Origin: Aulostomus chinensis
Lineage: Eukaryota; Chordata; Actinopteri; Syngnathiformes; Aulostomidae
Direction: 5' to 3'
Length of the DNA stretch: 64,000 nucleotides
Assembly: GCA_037954235.1 (NCBI GenBank)
Contig: JBBMOA010000004.1
Location: forward strand, 5,248,501 to 5,312,500
Below the pieces are notes generated by a model that saw nothing but the letters and a program-made list of their open reading frames with translations, made no database searches and had not been told where the DNA came from. The translations under genes were made by a program, and so were the position numbers. Each line of letters begins with the position of its first letter. Position 1 is the stretch's first letter. This document shows positions 1 to 10,815 of the stretch, piece by piece.

Positions 1-560
1 ATGGCAGCTCCAACTCTTTTTTTCCTTTTATTCCAGACCGAATCTATAAGAGATTTTGGAAAACTGCGGAAACCAAATTCATGCAGAATGAGTTTGTGTA
101 TTATTACCACGCCTGCGTGTGGTTCTACTTGATCTGCTGGACTCTGTAGTGCAGACAGCAGAGAAATGCCATGTAACATTCACCCTTTGCTGTCATTTTA
201 CTGTGTTGTTTTGGACTGTTTTGAGGAGGCTGAGTTATCTTCAGAGTCGCGTTGACATGAGTGGAGATATTAAAGATAAAGATATTAAACTTACGTCCAG
301 TTGACCAGATTCTACTTCGCTTCGATCTACAATGACCTGGATGAATGAGAACCTACACAGACATCATGAGTGGAGATATTTGTGGAGGTACAGAAAAAAA
401 TGACGAAAAAAAAAAATGCTGCTTTACTTTATCATCCACGATTGCTGGTGGCTTAAAACACTCCATGAAAATTCTTTTGGTGCTTCTCAGGGTTGCTTCA
501 GGGAACAGGGTGCCCCTCGTGGTCTGTGCTGGCTGTTAATGAACTTACTGTTTGCTTAAG
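1..560. other. Non-coding start of window, possible repeat remnant
   Basis: A perfect 16-bp direct repeat CATGAGTGGAGATATT lies at 256-271 and 365-380. Between them the phrase CTACAATGACCTGGATGAAT resembles text I recall from dispersed fish repeats. A splice-acceptor-like TTATTCCAG at about 28-36 precedes a 35-codon open frame ending TAG at 147-149 with a hydrophobic C-terminus. I do not recognise the peptide, and an open run this short is not significant, so no gene is called. Confidence 0.25.
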
Positions 561-2637
561 AGATTAGTAATGCTAATTTTAGTCATGGTTAACATTTCTA
601 AGGTGAACTGTCTGGTCCCGACCGTCAGAGATCCCCAAGTGATGGCTCAGATACTCTCTCAGCTCGGAATGACAAAGAATATACAGTATTTGCCATATGC
701 GTGCATTTTATACCAAAGATGACCACAAGATGGCAGCAGAGCCCACAGAGAGACGATAAAGAGCAAGTCTCCAAACCTGGCAGAGGCTCTCCACATGCTA
801 CAAAAATAATCCTATTGGACATTAATTATTGTCGATATTAATGCTTATTAACATAGATTTCTTTACTTAAAATAGAGCAAACACATTAATATGCCTTGTA
901 TTGAACCCTCCTTTTCATAGCAAATAAGAAGATCCTGAATTTACTGAAAACCCCCAGCACATTTAAACAGGCTTACACTGCTTTGTGGCTCCCTGAGACA
1001 CTTCCTCTTTGTAGAGGACACAATTTGATTTTCAAACCTGAATGTGGAAGTCAAAATATCAGCAATATCAGTTGAATTCTTTTGCTTGTTTTCCGCATTT
1101 TTTCCTGGGTGTGTTTGTCTGTGAAACCACTAGAAGATGTCGCACTTTGCAAGTAAATGAGGAGTGCATGGATGTGCTTTGCCGGTGCTCATTTTTACAG
1201 TTTGTCATCCCAAGGGTTAAATTAGAAGCCCGTTGCTGCCTCACACCCCAAAACCAAACAAGTAATTTCTCAGCATCTCTAGAAGCAAGTCAGGCCTGTG
1301 TTTTGTCTCTCTAATGCGAGCACTGTCTTATAAAGTCAAACAATTACAACAGTGCATTATCCAACTGGCTGACTGTAATTCAATTATCCTTCTTCCCCCC
1401 GGCTTTATCCACCCAGATAATACACACATTAATTAACAACAGAATCCAATATCGGCTGTTCTGCGCCTCCACTTATTTTCATTTCTCATAAAAAGGTCAT
1501 AGCAGCCACTTCCAAGTGAAGACAATTGTTGTGTGTGGTAATGGGTTACACGTGTATCACCAGGGAGCGTGTGCGACAAAGACCACCGCAGCAACACGGG
1601 TGGAGGTTAGTGCTGACACAGCCACGGTGTACATCCATCAGTGGTGTCACTTCACCAAACTCATAAGACAAAATCCCCGTAGAGGGCAGTTTTAGCAGCC
1701 AGCGTTTCTGCGGCTGAATCGCTCCTCCGTGGAAAGAGTTTGATTTCTAATTCCAACTTTTCTTGGGCATTAAAAAAACTTTCAAGTCCAAAATGCAGCC
1801 GTGAAGCAGTGAGTGAGTTGAAGATGTCAGGAATCGTTGCTGTTGCTGCTGCGGGCTTGGTCGAGCTAGCCATGATCTAGAATACGACATCAGATAAATC
1901 ATCACCCTCTCTTACTGCACACACCTCATCGGGAGTCGAGGGGAAGTCCAGTTTGTCTCTCTGTTTTTATTCCCGCTTGTCATGTCACAAATGCGTCACC
2001 ACCCTTGGAAGAAGTGAAAAGTGTCAGAAACACCACCAGTTTGACCTCGAAGGCTTCTACGCTGGTTGTCATAGTAGAGAGAGGCACGGAGGGCAGTGGC
2101 GGGGTTTCTCTGTCTCCTCTGTTTTTTGAAACTCAGGCAATACTTTCACATGCACAGTGACGTACTTCTGTCGTTGTACATTTACACATGGACGGGAAAG
2201 GATTGATTTCTTCCCCTCGCCGTGTCAGCCCCTGGAAGGGCAGTTGCTGGTGTGCCCCCCTGCAGCTGGTGGCAGTCAGACTTTCCCCTGTTCTGTCAAA
2301 CTTTTTTCCCCATGTACCAAAACAAGCTAACCTGCCGCCTCCTTTCAAACAGCAGCTTTAAATTCAAAGATCATTTGACAAAAACAGACAAATCCTCTTG
2401 GCTGAGACGGCCTTCAACGCGTCTCTGTCTAGAAATTCATTGTGTTTGTCATACATTCGCTCACCATATTTACCCCTCCTTTAGGTGTTTGTTTTCTTGG
2501 TTGCACGCCACAATGGATTGAGGGAACCTGTGCAGAACGCCACACTGATTTGTGTCTGACTAAAGTGCATGTATGTGCCGTAGCAATTCATTTCTCAACC
2601 GCATTATTTTGGTGTGTGGCATGAAATTTGCCTGAGT
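560..2637. other. Intergenic, no gene seen
   Basis: AT-rich unique sequence without long open frames. The stretch 1320-1480 has complex texture and homeodomain-like cores (CAATTATCC, CATTAATTAAC). Confidence 0.6.
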
Positions 2638-2647
2638 ATGATGGCAG

Positions 2648-3005
2648 CCGGGCGGCACGGTGGAGCAGTGGTCATCACTGTGGCCCCCCAGCAAGAAGGT
2701 TGTGGGTGGAGCCCCGGCTGCAGCACGGGGTCTTTCTGGGTGAGTCTCCATGTTCTCCCTGTTCCTGCTGGGTTCTCTCTGGTACTCCAGCTTCCTCCAC
2801 AGTCCAAAGACATCAAGAGGGACCAGGTTAATCCAGACTCTAAATTGACCGTAGGCGTGGCTGGGAGAGCCAATGGTTGTCTGTCTCTATGTGTTGGTCC
2901 TGCCATGGACTGGTGACCTGTCCAGGGAGAAGGCTGCTGGGATAGGCTCCACCCCCACCACCCTCAACAGGAGAAGAGGGAGAAAATGGATGTAGGGATG
3001 GATGA
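2648..3005 (+). mobile_element. tRNA-derived SINE-like element, degenerate copy
   Basis: It begins GGGCGGCACGGTGGAGCAGTGG, whose GGTGGAGCAGTGG resembles an RNA polymerase III A box, with a degraded B-box region near 2699-2718. Conserved body phrases follow: TGTTCTCCCTGTTCCTG, CTCCACAGTCCAAAGACAT, CTCTAAATTGACCGTAGG and GACTGGTGACCTGTCCAGGG. It ends in a GGATGGATGA-type tail. This order matches a SINE-like family I recall as abundant in fish. Imperfect flanking repeats ATGATGGCAG (2638-2647) and ATGATTGCAG (3002-3011) may be the target-site duplication. Confidence 0.8.
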
Positions 3006-3011
3006 TTGCAG

Positions 3012-5696
3012 TCATACTACCATGTTTTCTTGTATCTCAAATGTCATGTGCTGCCTTTAATTATATGTTGAACCGACTTGACTGCATCTTTTTCAGTGCT
3101 CTGGGGTTCTGTTGGTCACGTCTTGCTGTGACCAGGGAAAGATCCGGAAAGCTGAAGGGCAATGAAGGCAAAGAGATGTCAATTTAGGCTCCGAGGAGGA
3201 AGTAGCATATCAAGAAAAATGCAGCTTCATCCATTTCCGAAATGTAAATATCCCAGTCAAACAGCACATTGATTAATTGGCTAATACGGATGACTTGGAA
3301 CAGCTTGGATTGTCTCACCAGCCGTGAGGAAACGTAATTATTTTGTAATAATATGAAACGGAGAAGCGAGCAAATGAGCAAATGTGAGAAGCTTCGACTG
3401 GCAAATGTAACATCCTGGATGATGCGTTTGAGTTTATGTCAGGATATCGTGACGAGGACTCGACTACACTGTGCAATTACTTAGATTAAAAGCTGCAGTT
3501 CATAATTAGATTCGATATGTACATAAACCTCCATACAAGACAAGCATAATATGGCGTAGATGGTTTTGCCTTTCCATTTCAGTGTGTAACTACATGTTGT
3601 CCTACATGCAGCAGTCCTTGTCTCTGGGGGGGGGTGCAAGGGTGGGGGCAAGGGTGCCGTTGCCACCTGTTAATCCTCACCGGTCACTGAATAAACCAGA
3701 ATAGATATCAAGAAAACTGGAGATCAGGATAGAAGCAGGCCCCTCACCCCACCCACCTGTGCCCCCCACCCCCTCACCACCCCCTCACCACCTGTGCCCC
3801 CCCCCCCTTTTACTTGCAGATCTAAAGATGCTGCATTTTTAAACACCAGTAATTGCCACTCAGCAGCAGAGAGACGCACACACAAGCACACGTACATGAG
3901 TGCTCCTATGACAATCGCAGCGGGGTGGTGGGTGGGTGGGTGTTGGGTCTCGTTCATCCCCATTCAACCTGCCAACCTAATTACAGGAGGAGAGGGAAAC
4001 AGTAATTAGCAGCAAGTCTCACCTCGTTAATCACAAAGGGCTCCTTCGCACTACTTATACCTGATGAATGGCTTCCTTAAGCATGCTGAGATATTTATGT
4101 TTCTCCTAATTGTATGCAGCGTGTTGTGCGTACTCCGGTTTGCTCGCACTCCCCCAACAAACACACCTCTGCTACCTCATCTCATTACAGGCTACTATTA
4201 CAGTTTACCTTAAACACTCAAAGCTGTTAAAAGACTGTAATTTGTCTCATATCTGATCTGCTTCATAATGAGCTTATTAGTTGGAGGCTCTTGTCTCACA
4301 TTCCAGCACTGCTGCAGGTGCTGCATGTTTTGGTGAGAATTAAACCGGGATGAGCAGTGCCGTTCACTGTGAATGGGAGGTATTGTCATGCAGAAGTGGA
4401 GTATCCTGGTGTGTGTGTGTGTGCGTGTGTGTGTGTGTGCGCGCACAGTCACCCCATCAAGGGTGTCTTGATGGTGAATTGTTTTAATAGTTTCAGGGTT
4501 TCCGAGCCTAAGTTTGTCCACTCCTCCGTCCTACGTCTCCTGCAGGTGGGACCAGGCTGTACAGTTGATTGAAATTAATCACAGATGGCAATATGGCCGA
4601 CTGCAATCTTCAAACCCCAGGAAGCTATAGTTTTGGTAAAAATTGCATTTTAAATTGAATATTAAGGTGGTGCAGGGATGTCGTCTTCTGCGGAGTTCAG
4701 AAAACGTGCTTGTTTGGTGCAGGTCACTAATGAAGTCACAAAATTATCATGTAAATGGGTTTTTAAATGAAAATGACAACCTCAAACACTTCCTCTGATT
4801 TTGCCATATTTGTTAAAACAATCAAATTTGAATATATTTCGTAATATTAGCTTTGGCCAACATCTTTACTCTGTGAACGCCGGCTGTCGTTATTTTTTAA
4901 AAAAGTTTTATTCATTTTTTCAGAAAACACCTGCTGGCATTTTAGACTTTGAATGCCTGAACCCGTCTTTGGTGTCCCGAGGTTCATTGTAGTGGTCACT
5001 TCTGTTATTTCCAGCCTCTCAAGCGGGGCTGAGAATTAGAAGCTTCCACAGCCATCCAACGCCCCGTGAAGATCAGGTGGATTTCAAAGTCACGTCATGT
5101 GTCGAGTCGACCAAACTAAACAACATTTTACATTTGCACGTTTTAAAAATGGTAATTCTCAAGCCTGTCACACTTATCACCAGCATGGACTGAAGAACCT
5201 GATTCCTGGTTTTGAAAGACAGCTTAAGTTCCGGAGTTATCCTGGACAACTTCCTCAGGTGGAAATGGCTTAAAATATCCATGTGGGAGGACGCAGGAAG
5301 GATGGGGACTTTGATGGTTGTCCCTTCAGGGAATTGCATCCCTGCTCTTACGGACAATCACCAGCCTCACGCTGATAGTGACAGAGAACAAATGCCGGCT
5401 TTAGCAGATCTGATGATGATTAAACGGAACATTTCATCATCACTTCTGTTGTTTGCCGTCTCCTGTCTTTTCTATTTGTTTAACTTGCACTGACAGGTGG
5501 AAAAGCTCTGAGAATGGCACCATAAAAGTAGGAAACATCTTTTAATAGATGATGGGAGTAGGTTTTTTTTTCCCTCCTCTTTCCTTCTCACTCTTCTGCT
5601 ATCTATCCAACATTCCAGCACAGCGTTGCCAAGCTCAGTCGCACGTTGTGATGGGAAGGGAGGCATAATGGGAGAGGATCAAAGAGCTAAACAAGG
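3012..5696. other. Intergenic, no gene seen
   Basis: Contains a C-rich stretch at 3740-3808 (G-rich on the minus strand) and a GT/GC repeat at 4410-4442. The rest is unique AT-rich sequence with no recognisable coding. Confidence 0.6.
3740..3808 (-). repeat. G-rich tract on minus strand, quadruplex candidate
   Basis: The plus strand repeats CCCCCTCACCAC twice and ends in a run of ten or more C. The minus strand therefore has at least four G-runs of four or more with short loops. Confidence 0.7.
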
Positions 5697-5834
5697 GGCT
5701 AAAGATACTGAGGCAGATTAGCAGTGCTTCCCACAATGCCGACAGCTGCTCATAACCACGCTGGGCCTAAAGATATTGTTTCAGATTAGCGGCAGTGCTA
5801 CAATGCCCAGGCAGCTGCAATCTGCTGCCCATAA
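5697..5834. repeat. Diverged tandem duplication, about 67-bp unit
   Basis: Unit 1 starts GCTAAAGATACTGAGGCAGA and unit 2, 67 bp later, starts GCCTAAAGATATTGTTTCAG. Both continue CAGATTAGC, CAGTGCT and ACAATGCC. The copies are clearly related but diverged, so the duplication is old. Confidence 0.75.
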
Positions 5835-8800
5835 TACAATAGGAGAGGGGGGATCAGCGCGCACACTAAAAAACATGTGTTATCATCACAAAGGGATTGT
5901 CAGCTTCAAACGCCTTACATCCCTCTGCCATCCCTCAGGATCAAACAGGCTGCTGGCTGGCAGTTATCACCGAGCTCTCTTCTGGTCTAGTCACATCCCT
6001 ATTCTCCACTCTTCACTCTTCTTCCCTCGCTCTTTTTTTTCCTCCCTTTTCTTTCTTTTCGCCCCCTCTCTCTCCTTGCTTTCTCTTTTCTCAGCGGGGC
6101 CTAATCTCAATCACTGTTATCCTCTAAGCCATCGTCGTTCATAATATGCTCCTGACATCGCTGACGGACAAATAATCAAGACAATCCTTTTTGTCTGGAG
6201 TTTGTCTCTGTCTCCCTCTTCTTCCCTTTCAAAATTATCAACAACACAGGATCTTATTGAAGAGCTCTCGATATATCTCAAAGCGATACATTGTTTGCCT
6301 GAATTCTCTGACAACCTCAGAGCCGTACTCAGCATCATAAAGAGCGACATGTCTGAAACGGATAGTGGGTGCTTTGTTCCGTATTGTAATGGGTGAACTC
6401 TCTAACTCAATCCACTGTGCCCTAAACAGGCTGGAGCTGAATGTCTTTCTTGATATGAATGTGTCATATTATGAGGCAACAATTACAAGAATTAGATGAG
6501 AATTGTACTCAGTTGAAAAAAACCCCAAATCACAACAATCGCATTCCTTCACACCAGAGATGTACGTCTCCTGCCAGTCTAGCTTTCTCCTTCCATTTTC
6601 TCTGTTCAGTCTGAAGCCCCACATGGACAGGTGCGGCTTTTTGAATCTAGACTGGAAAAAAATAATAAAATAAAAATAAAATAAATAAATTGTAATTAAA
6701 TAAAATAAATCACTGTAACAATTTAGTTGTAAATGTAGGAAAATAAAACCCTGCCCTACTGACTAGGAGGTCAGAAGCACCAAGGCCATGGTTTTCAATA
6801 CCGTCTTGACTTACAGATGTCCCTCTGATGTGGGGATGATTGATGAAGTCGATTGCAGTGCACGGCATGTGCCACCAGAGGTCAGTCTCTGCTGTTGGAA
6901 TTGGCAGCGTACCTGAGAAAAACAGCATTACGAAAGTGAGAGCGTTTGAGTCAAGGCCCAAGAGTGGGGAAATCTGAGGCCAGTGGGTCCATCGGAGTCC
7001 ACAAATGTAGAAATGATAGAGGGGTTGGCTTCAGTCTCTTGGGCTGGGCTAACTTACTTAGCATTCTCACAGCTAAATCATGTACAACATGCTAATTATT
7101 AGCTGTTACTAAGATTTGTTTCCCTCACAATACCATAAGGCACCGTTTACCCAGGTGAGGTGAATGTTTTGCAGTTACTGTGTGTGTGTGTGTGTGCGTG
7201 TATGTGTGTGTGCGTGCGTGTGCGCGCACATCTGAGATTCCAAAGAGAGAGACAGATCGGCCCTCCCTTATTAGTCGAGCATACAGAGCAGGACTGGACT
7301 CAGGTGTGATTTTTAAAACCAGTTCCTCGCTTGGGATCATGATGCATGGATGACCAGCCACTGATAAATACAGCCACTGGCACATTTACATGTCACGCCC
7401 AATGTATTCTGGCTGTGGAATCCTCGCCTTATGACACGGGGAGGTATAACCCTTCTGAGAGGAGGAACTTCTCCGACCTAGAGATTGAATCCTTGGCGTC
7501 ACCTGATCACCAACGAGTTCTGACAGACTGACACATGAAATACAAGGAAGTCACAGCAGACCTTTTAGATATTCGTAAATCACTGATGTTTGGTCAGCAG
7601 ATTTGCTGTCATCAATCAAACACCAATGGATGAGTTGATATTTAATTGATCAGTTATGATTGTCATTGACAGATGATTATCAGGTCGTCGTAGGGGCGTG
7701 TGGCTGCGTTTATATGCACCGGTAAGCGGTCACTAATTTTTTATACCATGTGTAAAGCAGTCACTCGGCGAGGAAGTGACTCCCCCTTCCTGTAGCAGCG
7801 TCCCTGCTGGCGCCATAAGCTGCAGTTCTAAATGATGACGAGTCTGCTGATGCTCAGGTGATCACTCTGGTCCCGCAGCTGTCCTCCGACTCCACTGGGT
7901 CGCTCTGCTGCACCTCGAGGTTTCGCTGAGCGGGAAATGGTCGAGCCGAGACTTGACCTGAGTTTTGATGGGTGCCCTCACTCACATCACCAATGAGAAA
8001 CGCTGAGACCTGTCTGGACACGATGGTGCGCCCGTTTCTGTCGTAGGGTTTGATAAGTGAGAGCCAGTGTGTTGAATTCTGTGAGAAAACACCTTCTCGC
8101 ACGATCTATTAGCTGAGTAAACACTTTCCGAGTGACAGGGAGTCACATTTGCCGCGTCCACATCTCACATGGTCCGTGACCACGGAGACACAAGCGTGAA
8201 CAACGGTGCTGATGTCACCATGACCTTTAACTTGCACCTATGCGAGTGTCCCTGTCGTAAACAGCGACAGCATTTTACACTTGGTAGATTTAAACTATCT
8301 CAGCATTCCAACAAACTGTTCTCTCTTGCTTCTTTGATATTTTTCCGTTACACAGATAAAAACCGAGTGGTGATACCAGTGCAGTAGTTAGATGGCATAA
8401 TATTATCTCTAATGTTACATTTTCACCAGACTGAATGATGTAAATATTCAAATTCCTCCACAAACGTACATGGCTCGGCTGACTTTCATCAGCTGACAGA
8501 CGACTAGTAGGACATGACAGTTTGTCTTTATTTACAACATCAGTTTATGTCGTGTGCATTAAGGCTCTTTTGATTTTGTAACACCCTTTTTTGCTGCTCT
8601 TTTATCTCTCGCTGGTACGCTGACACGCACTTTATAAGCCTCAGACTTGAGAAAGACAGGGATTTGCGGTGGCCAGATTTATCACTGATGCTGTGGTAAA
8701 TAAAATATGTACGGTAAAGCAAATCCATCTACACGCACTTATTGTTTTATTATCTCCCCAAGAGAAATCAATATGGGATTTTTTTTTTTTCTACTGTACC

Positions 8801-10587
8801 AATGAAAACATTTCATGGTTCGGATGCATTGGATAAATAAAAGCGGGGCCAAGTGTAATTTCAGTTTTTATTTATTGTATCTATTCCTCATGTCAGCAGT
8901 GTCAGACCACATGAAACTCCTGGTTTGATTTTAATGAGCACACTGTCGAGTTTACAAAAAAATGTAAATCAAAATGTTGCCCTTTAAAAAAAAAATAAAA
9001 TTACACATTCATTTAAAAAACTGTAATCTCTGCAATTTAGAGCAAATAGTCAAAAATAATTTGGGATCCTGACCTGAAATTCCATTTATGATTCAGTGTT
9101 AATTGTCACATAAATTCAGTCTTGAGATGGATGGGAGTGAAGTGACAACAACACAAATACATTCGTTAAAGTGTCAGAACTGCTAAAATGCGGCGTGCGT
9201 AAAACGGGCTGCAGAAATGTGCCCCATCATTCATTTACCGTGTTGTAAGAGGAGATGAGATTAAGACTAAGTACAGGTGTGTGATGGCCTGACTCGGCGA
9301 CCGCATACTCATTTCTGTTTAGCAAAAATGTTGATTTAGCGTTGCACTCGAGTGCATTTCTGCCACTTTCACAACCACATATTGTTTTTTATATTCCGTA
9401 TGTGTGTGTGTGTGCGAGAGAGGCTTCATCTGTGGAGTCTATTCGGAAGCAAGGAGGAGAGACAAGAATGTAACTACCCCTGAGACCAGGCGTGAGTCTC
9501 TGCTGGCGTTCTCTGTTCCTCCAGTAGATGCCAGCAGTGAACCGCTTAAAAGCCAAACCGCCTGCTCCCCCTCTAATTCCAGGGTGCTCTGCATCTCACT
9601 GCTTTGGAGTTGGAGATGGTACAGATGGCTGGCCTAAACGCAACACTTATCCAGACATTTCACTGTTCGCAGACTGATATCAAAGTCAACTCAAAATGGA
9701 GGCTGTGCCATCAACTTGAAACAAATTCTAACACTTCCAACAAAATTGTATTGTGAGTGAAGTTGCCATGGATTTGGTCAGCATTCAGCACAGATGTCCC
9801 CCCTGTGTGTGTTTGCGTTAAATAAAAACTCACATCCTCTTAAAATTCAGCTGTGGATTTTCAAGGATAAATGCTCACAATTATAATGTTTTAATCCAGA
9901 TTGGATTCAGACACATTTATTTATTTCAGAGCGTGAGAGTTTAAATCATGCATAAAAAAAAAACATAGTGCCGCAACAAAAACAAATGCCCTAAATTATG
10001 TGAAATGTGGGACTATAACTGAGACGCCATCCACTTGATTTTGTGCTGAAGTCAAGTGTCAAAATGATTATCAACATTTAGAGGGTTCTGTGCAAACGCT
10101 CAATTCAGCTGAAAATAAAAACACTTTTCCTCTTTATTTGTCTGCCCTTTGTCCTTGCCTTGACTCGGGCTGCAATCACGCAAGCTTAGATCGGAGTTGT
10201 CAAATTTCCCACGTGGGCTCGCAGATCTGCTGTCATTCTGATGTTACAGTGCAAGCATCTGATGGCGTCAACACGCGTGATTCGAAGAATACACGTTTAT
10301 CTCTGGATATTGTCTCTCTTGCAACCCAGCAGTGTGTCCGCATGAGCAGAATCTGCTTTGTAAAAGGGATATTTCATCTTTTACTTAAGCTGGACCCTCT
10401 CTTAGCTCAAATGCCCCCATTTTCCATGGTCTTCCTCTGCCCTGCTTTTTACTCTCATCCATTAGTTTCCATTCGTTTACCACCGCACACACGCACTACC
10501 TGCTGCTCACTCCGATCCAGTTTTTTGACAAAACATGTTTACAGCAGAAGTAATACTTTCTGAATATGTGTTTGAGGTCATCTGTGT
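5835..10587. other. Intergenic, no gene seen
   Basis: Includes an A/T-rich low-complexity stretch at 6655-6712, a GT repeat at 7179-7230 and a more GC-balanced block at 7690-8240 of unknown nature. The 157-codon open frame at 10090-10563 is not supported as a gene. Confidence 0.6.
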
Positions 10588-10815
10588 GTGTGTTGTCTCT
10601 GTTTGAGCTCCAACAAGAGGTCATCTGTGCCTATTTTAGGAGGGCGAGGCCCCAGAGACCTGGCCTCCCCGTGTGATTGGCTGGCGCGCCGTTGTGAGAA
10701 GTTTACTTTGGAGGGTGCTGTATGCAGGATTTTTTTCCCCCTACTTCCAATTAATTGTGGAATGCAGCACTCTCGAAGGCCATTTGAAGTGTTTGCATGT
10801 GTGTTTGTTTGTCTC
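10588..10815. promoter_or_regulatory. Candidate conserved element
   Basis: A complex block with GATTGGCTGGCGCGCC and TCCAATTAATTGTGGAATGC (homeodomain-like and TEAD-like cores). It is free of simple repeats. Judged by texture only. Confidence 0.25.

Noticed and set aside
10090..10563. 157-codon open frame on the plus strand
   Set aside because: No recognisable domain, no splice or promoter context, and a composition typical of chance frames in AT-rich DNA.
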